A stretch of DNA of 64,000 nucleotides from Tenodera sinensis (lineage: Eukaryota; Arthropoda; Insecta; Mantodea; Mantidae): NCBI GenBank assembly GCA_030765045.1, contig CM060964.1:313745128-313809127 (forward strand). The letters run 5' to 3'. Both the position numbers and the translations under genes were made by a program. The notes under the pieces were generated by a model, which searched no databases, was not told the origin of the DNA, and saw only the letters and a list, made by a program, of their open reading frames with translations. The first letter of the stretch is position 1, and the number at the start of each line of letters is the position of its first letter. Of the stretch, positions 46,210-57,334 are shown piece after piece.

Positions 46210-47277
46210 CTTCCCTCTCTCTCTTCCAATTTAATCACGTTTTGTATTATTTTGTGTTTTCCTCGCTAATGTCACACTGCACAAGAAACAAATTTGTTGC
46301 AGTTAGAAGCTAACAGAGCAGCTTACTTCCGTTTGAAGAAAAGACACTATATACTTTTCTCATGTTCCCATATCCACGGACTTCATCTTCACAATGGTGG
46401 GTGAATTAGGATGCCCATCCAGCACTAAATTCACTAATGTGTATACACACCTCCATAGCGAACTTCGCAATCTACACTGAAGATTGTCATTACATCACAA
46501 TTAGAGCATATATAATTAAATCCCATGTCTTGTCGCTACTATAGAATAAGCAGATTACGTAAATAAATTTCAACTACCGAACAAATTTATTGTGAACTGA
46601 AATATAAAATAAATATTGTGTAATAGCTATTAACAGAAAATGAGCACACAAATTCAGTCTCACAATATGAGCTTTTTATCTGAATCTATATAATTGTACG
46701 GTGTTCTAATTCATTACACTCATTTATTCCTGTAGGATGGACTTCTCAGAGAGTTAGAGTAGCCGTAAGGAACAATGGCGGTAAATAACATATAACGAGC
46801 AGATAGGGTTAATAGGGGAAGTGCTGTATTGCAGCTGTTTCCCATCTTTCTCAGGAAGTATCTGCACACATTCACCATTTGTCTGGCTTGACTGTAAATA
46901 ACGTGACTTTTTTTTTTAATTTCACTGTTAAATTGTAGGCAAGTACTCTCACTCACGCCCTGAAACAGACTAACATAACTATCTTGACTACTCATTGTTT
47001 ATCAGAAAGACTAACAATGAAAACTTTGAAACAATTACGCAATTTAGTATTAAAAACGACAATAACTATTGACTGCATGCCTTTAATCAAAAAATTAAAA
47101 GGCAGAATTTAACTAATTGGCTACAAAACACGTGACTGTAACGTAACTGAATATTGGTCTGTGCAACCACCTTCATTGGTGACGGCGACTATAGTATAAA
47201 AACAGACATCTGATACACAGTACTGTACGTATTGCTTTATTTACATTTTATTTTCTCTACCGTTGCAGCAAGTACTG
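45201..47277. other. No recognisable feature apart from a (TC)n
   Basis: A TC tract lies at 46160-46206. Other frames are unremarkable AT-rich sequence. Confidence 0.4.
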
Positions 47278-47482
47278 CGAGTGAGTGAGTGAGTAAGTGA
47301 GTGAGTGAGTGAGTGAGTGAGTGAGTGAGTGAGTGAGTGAGTGAGTGAGTGAGTGAGTGAGTGAGTGAGTGAGTGAGTGAGTGAGTGAGTGAGTGAGTGA
47401 GTGAGTGAGTGAGTGAGTGAGTGAGTGAGTGAGTGAGTGAGTGAGTGAGTGAGTGAGTGAGTGAGTGAGTGAGTGAGTGAGT
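47278..47482. repeat. (GAGT)n tetranucleotide array, about 205 bp
   Basis: About 51 GAGT units with only one or two variants. It is followed by GGTTTAAGACTCCGTCGACA then ACTAGGTC, the same phrase found after a short (GAGT)n at 14.5 kb. Confidence 0.97.
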
Positions 47483-47599
47483 GCGTAAGGTTTAAGACTC
47501 CGTCGACAACTAGGTCTTTTGGGGCTGATAGAGGTATAGATGTAGTGTGTAATATATCTATTTCTTCAAAAGTTTATTTCGATTAAAATGATGTAGAAA

Positions 47600-47692
47600 A
47601 TTAGGCTTTCATAACAGTTTGTGTACCCACTAATAAACGATAGAGGGTAATGAATGTCATATGAATCTAACACATCAGGTTCTTTTATTTAC
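47600..47692 (+). repeat. HR1 fragment, copy P (terminal part only)
   Basis: AATGTCATATGAATCTAACA then CATCAGGTTCTTTT matches the HR1 end GTCATGTGAGTGCAACACAT then CAGATTTTT. Weaker similarity extends back to AACAGTTTGTG. Confidence 0.55.
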
Positions 47693-47756
47693 AAGCGGTG
47701 AAAAAATAATGTTACAAATTGTCCATGTATAATACCTATTACTTTTATTTCATAAA

Positions 47757-47862
47757 CACTACATCCACCACGGCGCCCGATACCGAGCCAAGGCCTACCG
47801 CCCAAACGCTGCGTCCCCCACCTCTGCCAAAAGCGGCCGTCATGAGTGGGGAAAGAGTACAC
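47757..47862 (-). repeat. SINE family SA fragment (3' part)
   Basis: On the plus strand, CCAAGGCCTACCGCCC, GCTGCGTCCCCCACCTCTGC and GCCGTCATGAGTGGGGAA match the reverse complement of the 3' part of the 9.1 kb SINE. Confidence 0.65.
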
Positions 47863-48183
47863 CTTAGTTCACCTTATTGTAATATTTGTGCTCGTTTTTC
47901 AACAAAACTGGCATTTGCTAATTGCATATACCTCTTGTATTCAGAGTCGTAAAACTACCGCAGGCTACAGTAGACTAGCATAAGTAAAAGTAGACTACGG
48001 TAGTTTTCCTAGTAGAATTGGTCAGTTAAGAACCTACCCGCATTACCAATTACTTTAGGTGTGTTGCATGACTATAGGGCGCTATCTCATATCGACCGCG
48101 TTGTTTACGTTTATCATAATTTACTAGATTCCTCTGGAAACCGGAAGCGCTGAACTCTGACTCTTCTCGAAACTGAGAGAGGG

Positions 48184-48191
48184 TATATAAA
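48184..48191 (+). promoter_or_regulatory. TATA-box-like motif in GC-richer context
   Basis: GGGTATATAAAGGGCC is a strong match to a eukaryotic TATA box with GC flanks. No downstream open frame or LTR was identified, so it may be a promoter relic of an LTR element or chance. Confidence 0.3.
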
Positions 48192-48483
48192 GGGCCGCTT
48201 AACCTACGGAACATTAATGTTTTCAAAAACATTTGGAAGCTCCACTATTTTAAGGTGAAAAGCACAATTTTTATTTTGATCACAGTGACCAAACCTATGA
48301 TCACAGTTTTTGGTGATCCTTATGTCTGAGTTTCACATTAAATATCTCAATTCGTTGTATTTTGTATTACATTTCTTTCACTACCAATGCTACCAATAAA
48401 TACTACCGGTAATCCTATCATTCATTACATCGAAATTCATTAGAGCGAAATTATAATTCTGAATCTATAGCAACATTTTCTAT

Positions 48484-48486
<3 letters not shown>

Positions 48487-48531
<45 letters not shown>

Positions 48532-48538
48532 GTCTGTC
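48487..48538. repeat. (TC)n(TGTC)n microsatellite
   Basis: About 21 TC units are followed by three TGTC units. Confidence 0.95.
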
Positions 48539-49141
48539 TTTATCCTTCTGGTGTTTCCCGTGTTACTCAGAAGGGTAGTCTAAGAATTAAACTAACTTCA
48601 TTCGACGCCTCACAGCAAAATGGGCGGATCGAGATTCGAAAGCTTGAAGTATGATGTGAACAAAGCTAACTCAACCGATGAACGAGCATATCATTACATT
48701 CCTGTTTCGTCACGCACCATCTGCATTGTTGTGTATGTCAATGTTTTCCCACTTTCACCTGAACTCCTTTACTTGATTTCCAATTCTGCTGAATGCTCCT
48801 AAGGGCGGTTATTTCCTTACGTTCTCATGCACATTTAATGTCTGTTCGCCTACTATATGATTAAGTGAAACCTCGTAGACGTTTTGGGGGCCGTGAGATA
48901 TTCACATGCCCGGAGCCGGAAGAATAATATCTGATATTTGTCACTGAAAGTTGCTGCAATACATAACTACCTTTTTCTGTGTGGAGAAATCCAAAAACTA
49001 TCGTTACTTTCGCTGTCTTCTCCTATGTTAGTAGCCAGTGCTGCGTTTGACACCAGAAAGTTACCACAGCTGGTAGATATTGTCTACACGAGGTTTCGAG
49101 ACTATTGACTAATTTCGGCGATTAAGCTCAAAAAGCTTAAT

Positions 49142-49392
49142 CGTGGCTAACGAAAAGACAGGCTGCGGCGCGAATCGGACTTACGTAGTAATGGTAGTCT
49201 GATACATGACTAACAAGTTTACCATCATGATAAAACTGTGTCTTTTGTTGGAATTCAACGAACAACTTTGTTTGGTTATTTAGAATATGGATGTATTAGG
49301 CGATTGTGGTTTTACTTCATTGGGCCACGACTGGACTAGGAGAATTGCGTCACTACAGTTCGCGCCGTAGCCTGTCTTTTTCGTTAGCCACG
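49142..49392. mobile_element. MITE with about 57-bp TIRs (251 bp)
   Basis: The left end reads CGTGGCTAACGAAAAGACAG then GCTGCGGCGCGAA. The complement of the right end reads CGTGGCTAACGAAAAAGACA then GGCTACGGCGCGAA, near-perfect for about 35 bp and weaker to about 57 bp. Flanks AGCTTAAT and CGCTTAGT (6 of 8 identical) may be an 8-bp target duplication, as in hAT-type elements. The interior has no coding capacity. Confidence 0.75.
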
Positions 49393-49714
49393 CGCTTAGT
49401 GGCATATGTAACCGTGGTTTCGTGTAATAATCGCAGTAGTTTAACATTTAAGAATATTTATTTTAGAAAATCTCAGGATCACGCTTTCAAATGATTAAAT
49501 GATTATATGTTAAACAGATGTTTCGTTAACACGAATAAAAATGCTCATCTTAAGATAACCATGGATCGTAATTAAAAGAAAAGAAGGAAATATAAAGACA
49601 CCGAATGAAGGAATGTTCCATATATACCATAATTAATATATGTTATGGTACATTTCTACTGATTTCATTTCTCTGGATCGTAGATGCATAAAGAAAGGAA
49701 AGGAGAAAACAAAG

Positions 49715-49754
49715 AGAGAAATAGAGACAGAGAGAAATAGAGACAGAGAGAAAT

Positions 49755-49784
<30 letters not shown>
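49715..49784. repeat. (AGAGAAATAGAGAC)n and (AG)n repeats
   Basis: Three tandem units of AGAGACAGAGAGAAAT type (about 16 bp) run into an (AG)n tract. Confidence 0.9.
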
Positions 49785-49785
<1 letters not shown>

Positions 49786-49957
49786 GGATGAAGAAATTTG
49801 TCGCATATACCACAAATATGCTATTGAGAGCACACGGCCAGTGACTTTATTACATTGTTAAGTCCAAATTTGATCTGTAATTCCTTAGTTTCATTCTTTT
49901 TTAAGAACAGACAATGACGTAATAGTATTTGTAAAAGGAAACATCATTTGGCGATAT

Positions 49958-50445
49958 GCCGAGCGAGATGGCACGGTGGTAAAGTGTGAGGCTCGCATTC
50001 GGTAAGTCTCGGATTCGATTCCCGTCAATTGCCCACTATGACCTTTGACTTTTATGGTTTTCCCGGACAGTAGGCCAATGCTGGGATGGTTTATCATCTG
50101 CCATATTTTCTTTCATTATTTCGCTTTCATTCATTTTCCTTATCATCTTTCAAGTTTGCTTCCAGGCTTCTTGAATTATGGTGATGCCGGACAGATGGCA
50201 CGGATGCTTGCTCAAAGGTAAGAGTACTTCCGTGGACCTAGAGAGCTGTTTGGTCAATGCGTCGTTCATCACCCTCTCTAGGCAACTCCAGTAGTGGGAG
50301 GCGTTTTCGAGCCTGGAGCTGTTAGGGACTTCTGCGCGTCTCTGCGGCTTGTTTTCCTGTGGTTCATTCACTGCATCGCTTCCTCCTGGGGTTTTAGCCA
50401 CAATATATCTATGGTTGCAGTGTGCGAGGTGTCCTGCTCCGTTGT
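49958..50445 (+). mobile_element. tRNA-derived SINE, family SB, copy 4
   Basis: Head CCGAGCGAGATGGCACGGTG then GTAAAGTGTGAGGCTCGCAT and B-box GGATTCGATTCCCG. The early body (TTTCCCGGACAGTAGGCCAA) matches the other copies. The 3' half includes GGACAGATGGCACGGATGC. Confidence 0.82.
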
Positions 50446-51565
50446 ATGAAATTTAACCTATAGTTGACGATATCGTCTCTGTTGGTTCGATTTTCCTAAT
50501 AGTTAGGTCTAATTTATAACAGAAACCTTTCCGAAAACTTGCTACCTCTTCTATAACGTCTTTTTTGGAAAACTGAAGTAGATATCCAAAGTTATGTAAA
50601 AAATAATGTTAAAAAGAAGCCTATCAAGTTTGCAATCAAGTTTGCAGGCACTTGTAGCGCTTCGCCGCAACCTACTTCAGAATTATTATCCCCCCTTGTA
50701 AACTAGCTGTGGTGCATCAAACTTCACTCTTGTGATCCTCTTAAAAGGTTTCATACTCTCAGTGCGTTCTCAAACTAGTTTATAAGGGAAATTAATCCGT
50801 CTCTCATCTTCCTTTATGATGAAACACTCTTTTTATTTTCGCAGTAATTGCTTGTGAATTTCAACAGCACGTATATGTTTACATAGCGATCCTTCAGTGC
50901 ACTCCTTGCAAAGTTTCAGCTCAACAAATAAAGAGATTCGTGATTATATAATATCTAAAATCAGCCCAATACCACACTCATTCATAAGCTTCTTAGAAAG
51001 GCGTATCACAAGCATCAATTCATAGTTCCCACATAAAATATGTGCAAAAATACTTTTACTGAGAGAAAACAAATTTTAAACTCAGTAATTATACCACATA
51101 TTTATTACACTACACTCCTACCCAAATAGTGAACACACACTAGTATCAACGAAACATTAGCGAGGAATATTTCACGAGGGTTAAGAAATCGTGAGTCGAT
51201 ATATCCTACAACAAACAAAACAAACTTAGTGTCACAGATGCGAACAAAAGTTACGATATTATTAACAATTTGCTTGGGGTATTGTTAATAGATTACAAAC
51301 AAAATTGTACATATGAAGATTGATTGGTTCATTGATTAATTTATATATTTATTTATACATTTATCTATTATTTATTTATTCATTTATTCACTTACTCATT
51401 CATTCATTCATTCATTCATTCACTCATTCATTCATTCATTTATTGCATAGCACTGCAAGAATTGTTTGTTGTGAAATAATAATTAACTATTTGTTTCAAG
51501 AAATTGGTAACAAAAGAATTTGAGAATATTATCGCAAAACAGATCGTAAATAAATGTATTAATTT
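50446..51565. other. No recognisable feature apart from a (TTCA)n
   Basis: A degenerate TTTA/TTCA tetranucleotide tract lies at 51335-51442. The rest is AT-rich and unassigned. Confidence 0.4.
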
Positions 51566-51739
51566 TTACAGTTTTGGTTATTAATAAACGCAAGTTACTT
51601 ACTAAATTTAACCGATACTCTTTATTAAAATAAGATAAGCACCTTTTCCTTGTCGGTGGCTACATAAGCTTAAAAACTCACATGCTTACAGTTTTAGTTA
51701 TTAATAAATTCAAGTTATTTGCGAAATTTAACCGATACT

Positions 51740-51921
51740 TAAAAAAAAGCTTTCACGGCCGGAGTCCTAATAAATGACCTGCAATTATATTTGCAGCTAA
51801 TCGAATAGCTAATGTTCCTGGTCGAATTACATTTCTAATTGTTTCAATACATACTATAAATCAGGAATGAAGGAACCCAGTGAACCACGGCCTCTTAGTC
51901 CGGAAGCATATCTAACAATTA
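51740..51921. other. 182-bp chimeric insertion with a 12-bp flanking duplication
   Basis: TTAACCGATACT lies on both sides (51728-51739 and 51922-51933). The undisturbed first unit of the local duplication has only one copy, so it behaves as a target-site duplication. The insert contains an A-run, a short GC-rich piece (CACGGCCGGAGTCC), 90 bp of mitochondrial ATP6 and a further unidentified 60 bp. Confidence 0.7.
51768..51857 (-). pseudogene. ATP6: NUMT: mitochondrial ATP6 fragment
   Basis: On the minus strand these 90 bases form 30 open codons. With the invertebrate mitochondrial code (ATA Met, AGA Ser) they read MVCIETISNVIRPGTLAIRL then AANMIAGHLL, the conserved membrane segment of ATP synthase subunit a that includes the essential Arg. 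The source is mitochondrial DNA. Here it is a nuclear fragment flanked by unrelated sequence, with no neighbouring ATP8, COX3 or tRNA genes. There are no damaging changes, so the transfer may be recent, though 90 bp is little to judge by. Confidence 0.88.
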
Positions 51922-52006
51922 TTAACCGATACTCTTTATTAAAATAACATAAGCACCCTTTCCCTGCCGGTGGCCACGCAAGTTTAAAAACTCACGTGCA
52001 CTAAGA

Positions 52007-53089
52007 AGAGAAGATTAGCAAACGTTTAAAATAAGACACGCACACAAACTGTTCCATACATGGCATTCAAACGTTGCGAAACTGAACTATATACATCCAC
52101 CGTACTAATATAAACTAATAAAGTATTCCAGCTGTCAACACAAACACTTAGTAGTTACATTTTCATTGTGAGCGTCCGAGGGTGCATCTAAGAGATTGGC
52201 CAGACTTGGAAGGTTGAGCATTAATGGATTACACTGTGACTAATGAAGTAGTTTCGCTACTCAACCTTGACCATCCGTGGTGTAACGGTTTTTTGTTCTT
52301 AAATGGTTGATTCTAAAACCGTCTTTGCTCCTCCCACAGCGTGGCCATCACAAAGAAACCGCACCAGCCATCAATCAACTTTGAACAAGGGACAGGTTAT
52401 GTTTGTGCTATACTCCACACTAAAGCCCACATGCCGCGAGGCAATTTACTACGATGAGAATGCATTTTCAAGTAAGTATAATGAACTTGCTTCATTTTCT
52501 CTTGCGGTATACATGTGAGAACTCTACAGGATACGAGATGTGGTACGCAATGAACTTATTATTAGAACTCCAAATGTTCGTGTCTGCATTATAATGTGCT
52601 TTACAAAATTAACATAAAAAGGCTTGAGAAAAAATTTCTCAGACATGCTTTAAGCGCCGGATAATAAACTCCAATACGAATACATACGAATACACGATTC
52701 TAAGGAATAAGGAAAATATAACACAGTTGTAGCTCGCGTTTAATGTATGTCCGTTCCATGCAAAAATTAAAGTGAATTTTTAGAAACATTCTTAAATACA
52801 ATGAATACGATCTGCCCTTTGTAGATTTAAATTACGCTTTAGGTGTAATAAGAAGCACACTGTAGGATGTAGTTTTTTCAACTTCAACATTGAAGTCCAA
52901 GGCACTAGTAGTAAAGTAACACGTCAAGTGATTATTCTAATGCAAAGTTTAAGCTATATATTGTCACCAGAAGACCAACGAACGGTTGCTGCATTTTAAC
53001 TTCGAACACAGAGTAATTCCACCTTAAGTGTTGTAATTATTGTGTTAAGCTTTATCTCTCCTTCACTCCCACTTGTATGTATACATACA
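52007..53089. other. No recognisable feature
   Basis: AT-rich sequence without repeats or coding frames that I can support. Confidence 0.4.
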
Positions 53090-53250
53090 TACGTGCACAC
53101 CACACACGCACACACACACACGGACCTTTTTCTAAAAATGCTTTTTTTGGATCCAGGGGGCCTCAAAACATATATTTCCGGTAAAATCTCAACATCGAAC
53201 TTTTAGGTGGAATACAATCCTCCTACTATATGCAGTAGAAAAAGTATATA
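53090..53250 (-). repeat. HR1 fragment, copy M (3' end)
   Basis: The reverse HR1 end: short CA microsatellite, CGGACCTTTTTCTAAAAATG, GGGGGCCTCAAAACATAT, TTTTAGGTGGAATACAAT and CAGTAGAAAAAGTA. A forward copy begins 130 bp further on, so two HR1 hairpin ends face each other. Confidence 0.8.
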
Positions 53251-53377
53251 TATTACTGAGATGCGGTGGCCTGTTACACCCACCCAACATTAGGAATTAA
53301 CGTTAGCCTTAGCTAGCTTAGTGTCCGGCAGAGGAATAGCCAATTATAAATTGTCATAGTCTCCAGTAAAAGCCTCG

Positions 53378-54234
53378 TTTTTACTTTCTCTACTACGTAA
53401 AGTAGAGGAAGTATTGTAGGTATTCCACCCAAAAATTCGATGTCGAGATTTCACCGGAAATATGTGTTTTGAGGTCCCCTGAATCCAAAAAAGGAATTCT
53501 TAGAAAAAATTCTGTGTGTGTCTGTGTATTTGTGTGTCTGACTGTGTGTCTGTCAGTCTGTGGACAGCATAACTCAAAAACGAAAAGTCGGTTAAAAACT
53601 AAAGTTGGTACTTAAGGATGCGACACGAAGATTTTGAAGAAAATTCCTCCACCCTAAACTCCCCTTTACATGGAAAATGTTTCGAACATTTTTATTTTCT
53701 TGAAAATGGCTATAACGCCATATGTTTGAGATATTTTTATGACAAATGAAACGTATATCTTGAATTTTCTGGCTATAGCCCATGATGTCCTATTTACTCT
53801 GGATGACTTTTGCATAACTAGTAAACCGTAAGAGATAGTTCAAATATTACTATACAAAAATTTAGATCTTTCTAAAACACACAATTTATGTCTAAACAAT
53901 CTTTTTTTTAAAGAGTGAACCATTTCGGAGATATTCCTCGTTATTTGTGTAAGTTTTAGAGAACTTATACTTCTGTCAAATGGAATATCGCTATTTATTT
54001 TTTATATCTTAACCGTGCAAAGAGAACTGAATTTGAAAGCTTTAAAAGATTTGATTATCGCTCAAAGCCTACTGTATTCCCATATTCCCGTTGCACATGC
54101 AAGAAAAACGAGCAATAAGATAATTTCTGCAAATGTTTATCTCAACTAACTCGAAGATAGAAGAATAGGTGTTTGTAAGAATGGTTAGTACACGAGTAGA
54201 GAAAGTCATGTGAGTGCAACACATCAGATTTTTC
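53378..54234 (+). repeat. HR1 copy N (full length, well preserved)
   Basis: Forward copy running from GTTTTTACTTTCTCTACTAC to GTGCAACACATCAGATTTTT. Both unstable spots are short and imperfect, giving a good view of the ancestral state. No flanking direct repeat is seen. Confidence 0.92.
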
Positions 54235-55960
54235 AGTTTTTGATGCAGGCAGGAATAGTGTATCTCCCGTTAAAATAAATGGTTACTTAGCAAGCCGATT
54301 GTACTCTGCGAGTGAATTGACAAAGGAAACAAAGGCTACACAAACAGAAACGATCATTCCTGAGATAAACAATAAGTATTGTGTTTTAACCAGGAACTTC
54401 AAGGTCGGCATCTGTATGTACATGCCTTACAGAGTTCTCCTGGTCCACATCTAATGGCCGTAAACACAAAAAGCGTTCCATTACTGACCACATTAAAATA
54501 ATGCGTAGAGGAGTATGTAATAAGTCCAAAGAAAGTTTCTTCTTGTTTTTCTTTCAATGCTAAATGAATGTGACGTAGAATATAACTTAGTGTGCCAGAA
54601 AAGTGCCGAAAGAGGACAGCAGCCTTTTCCAGTGACCGCAAAATGCTCCTAGCAGGTGGTTTTGTGGTCGGCAGGTTTCATTCGACTGTGTGCAGTTCCT
54701 CTAGGAACAAAAACACACTCTTCTCCATAAAATTAATGACATAAGCTTTCTTTTCTTTAACGCAGTTTCCGTGTTTATATCCCTATACATGTATGTGGAG
54801 AAAATGTGAAGGTACTTACCGCAAGTCTCGGTGATTCAGCCTTGTAAGTGAATAACTAGTTTACGTGAAAATATCTTGAAGTATGACGATTATAGTGACA
54901 CAGAAAAAACCATGACATCATTTAATTTATACCAAGAAGCCGAATACCCATCGACACCCACCGCAAATTCATGCGGTTCTCGCGATTCAGTATAAGCATC
55001 GGATAAAAGTAGTTCAGTATTTGTATTTGATGAATTTACTGTAGCTATATCCATGAACAGCTAAGATTCCAAAAACAGCAAGGCTTTAAAATTGTGTGAC
55101 ATCTCTCCCAGTGTGCAACTCTTTTGATGCCGTCTCCAATATCATCTCAGTCTTTGATGAATCTGCTGTCGGCTGTTACAGAGCTGAACTACGGGATCTT
55201 TCTCCCAGAGTATGCATGGGTGGGTCTGAGAATAGAGAACACCAGTTAAGCTGGCTGTTAAGGTTAATGGAGGCTAATAAATTAACTATTTGAAGCGAGT
55301 TGCTGACTTTTTGAGGATTAAGAATTAAACTGTTTCTGAATCTTAGTAATAGAAACTGTAACTATTCAAGTACTATATCTGCTAACTTCTGATGTATCAA
55401 TAAATTCACATTTAAAATAAATGTTCCCGTAAATAAACCGAGAAGCGTAGTTGCCGTGAGTTACTGAAATGTTAGTCGGAGAATTCTCTTGCGACATTCA
55501 TTAATATGCATAACCCGAGCACCGTCTTTAGGCGCTGTGGATTCCCGACAATCTCTTATAGTGAAACACTTCTATAATGTAAAATATAGTATGGCTTTAA
55601 GTCACGAAATATACCAATTTTAGAAATAATAACATCAAGCTCCGCCAACTTCATGACTACTCCACCAAAGTTCCATTTGGTTATTTTAAGTGAGGCAATT
55701 GGATATGGTTTCTATTGATCATTAATTCTAAAGTGTGTTCATTTATTTTTTATATCAGATGTTAAAATGGTCTTCACGATACGGTCTAAAACAGGAAGAA
55801 GATTAGTTGATCACCCTTACGAGATTATCACTCAGGATTTCTAGATGAGGTCCGTACATGCTTTCGTGCTTCTTCTCGAATACTATGTATGCTTTTAAAT
55901 TTGTTTTAATTTCATATTACAAGTTTATTTTATGGAAAGTTAAAAGAAACGCTAGAGGGA
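54235..55960. other. No recognisable feature
   Basis: AT-rich sequence. The frames at 54399-54641 and 55096-55293 have no recognisable motif. Confidence 0.4.
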
Positions 55961-55969
55961 GTCGGAGTG

Positions 55970-56935
55970 CGGAGTCGGAGTGCACAAGACGTGCACAATA
56001 TCTCTCTACCCAGAGTCTGACGGCGTGGTTGAGAGTTACGTAAAGACCCCTCGAATAACATCTGAGAAAGGTCGTGGCCAACCATCAGGATGACTGGTAT
56101 GTCTGGGTACCGCTGTTCTTGCTGGCCTATCACTCATCCCATGACACCACCCGGATGACGCCAGCTAATTTGGTCCTCGATAGGGAATTGCGCCTTCCAT
56201 GCGACCTGATGTTAGGGAGTCCTCCTGGGTCAGGACAGCCGACAGCCGGCTAGGCTACGTGGAGAACTACGTGGACCGTCTTGATGATGCACCCAAGTTG
56301 GCCAGATAGAACATTCAGGTAGCGACCGACTGGATGGAGTCCCAGTACCACCGACATGCCAACAACCTTGGGTAATTTTGTGTGGCTAATCGCCCTACCT
56401 GCACAAAGAGCGTTCTCCGAAGCTGCAACAATCATGGTAGGGACCCTAACGGATGGTGAAGAGGTTCAATGACGTAGTCTACCACAACCAGAGGCTGCTC
56501 CGAGGAAAGATGCTGGTGGCACATTCGGATCTCTAGCCCATTACGACGATGCTGGTCAGGACGAAGAGCCCTGAGGAGGACGCACGCCTCCAAGGACATT
56601 TGAAGGTGGCTACCTCATACCGCTACGTTGCTAGGCGAAAAAAATTATTTTGTTGTTTAACGACGCTGTCAATTGCCAGGATCACATCAGCGTCACTGGT
56701 GTGTCGGAATTTTGTCCCGCAGAAGTTCTTTTACATGCCAGTAAATCTACTGACATGGAGCTGTCGTTTTAAGCACACTTAAAAACCATCGGTCTGGGCC
56801 GGATTTGAACCCGCGACCTTGGGATAAGTAGACCGGCGTCTAACCAACTGAGCCACCCAGACCGTCGCTACGTTGCTAGGCAACGCGCGACCGATAAACA
56901 TAAGGACAACAATATTCGGGCCGGAACAAAGACCG
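55970..56935 (+). pseudogene. Gypsy-type integrase C-terminal pseudogene (split by a SINE)
   Basis: Frame pieces: YPESDGVVESYVKT (family: PQSDGMVER..KTL), then ANHQDDWYVWVPLFLLAYHS, TPANLVLDRELRLPCDLM and LGSPPG. Then, shifted, come NIQVA-like and HRHANNLG-like segments, PKLQQSW-like sequence, and VHSD-like sequence near 56520. This is the end of a Ty3/gypsy integrase and its tether region, which joins element DNA to the chromosome. Several frameshifts and stops are present, and SINE SC interrupts it at 56637-56865. The protease, RT and core integrase are absent upstream. Confidence 0.8.
56637..56865 (-). mobile_element. tRNA-derived SINE, family SC, with 16-bp target duplication
   Basis: CGCTACGTTGCTAGGC lies on both sides (56621-56636 and 56866-56881). 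On the minus strand the head is a nearly complete tRNA shape: GGTCTGG and CCAGACC form a perfect 7-bp acceptor stem, with A-box TGGCTCAGTTGG and B-box GGGTTCAAATCC. The body contains CATGTAAAAGAACTTCTGCG then GGACAAAATTCCG, a phrase seen in SINE-like repeats of several insects. The tail is T-rich (AATTTTTTTC). It is inserted in the gypsy integrase relic. Confidence 0.93.
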
Positions 56936-56937
56936 AT

Positions 56938-57334
56938 TGTAGACTGTCCGAGAAGTTTCCGATTGCCGGCTTATTAGAAGTTTTCAGAAAAGGTGTATTT
57001 TCCAGATAAATCGTCGGGACCTAATGCTGGCTTATATAAGCGCATCTCACGAACACAGAAGCCAGTTTTTTAAAGTGAGAGTTTATTCTTGAAGTAGTTT
57101 GCGTGAGTACATCGTCAGAGAGTGTTTAGACAGATAATAGTCAGAGTTCTTTCTTGTGTACAGTGATCAGTATTTGTCAAGGTTACGATAGAACAGAACA
57201 GTTATGAGTCGCAAGGTAATGGCAAATTATAAATTGTGTCAACGATAAAACAGAGAACTGTGTTTTTGTGATTCTGTTTTAAAAGAAATAAAGTTACGTA
57301 AAAAGTAACTGGACTTCTCATTTGCCAAAATACA
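56938..57334 (+). mobile_element. Probable 3' LTR of the gypsy-like element
   Basis: It lies directly downstream of the integrase relic. It begins TGTAGACTGTCC and ends AAAATACA, giving TGTA...TACA ends. It contains a TATA motif (CTTATATAAG, 57031-57040) and a polyadenylation-like AATAAAG (about 57288-57294). The boundaries are inferred because the 5' LTR is not in the window. Confidence 0.6.

Larger units (their letters stand above)
51566..52006. repeat. Tandem duplication of about 120 bp, second unit interrupted
   Basis: Unit part A (TTACAGTTTTGGTTATTAAT) occurs at 51568 and about 51688. Unit part B (AACCGATACTCTTTATTAAA then ATAA) occurs at 51609 and 51924, each followed by AAGC..CC and AAAAACTCAC. 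The order is A-B-A-insert-B. The insert is described separately. Confidence 0.8.

Noticed and set aside
47278..47482. CRISPR-like or satellite array
   Set aside because: A pure 4-bp repeat with no spacers, in a eukaryotic context.
51768..51857. A mitochondrial contig or functional ATP6
   Set aside because: Only 30 codons are present, bordered by unrelated sequence on both sides. Neighbouring mitochondrial genes are absent.
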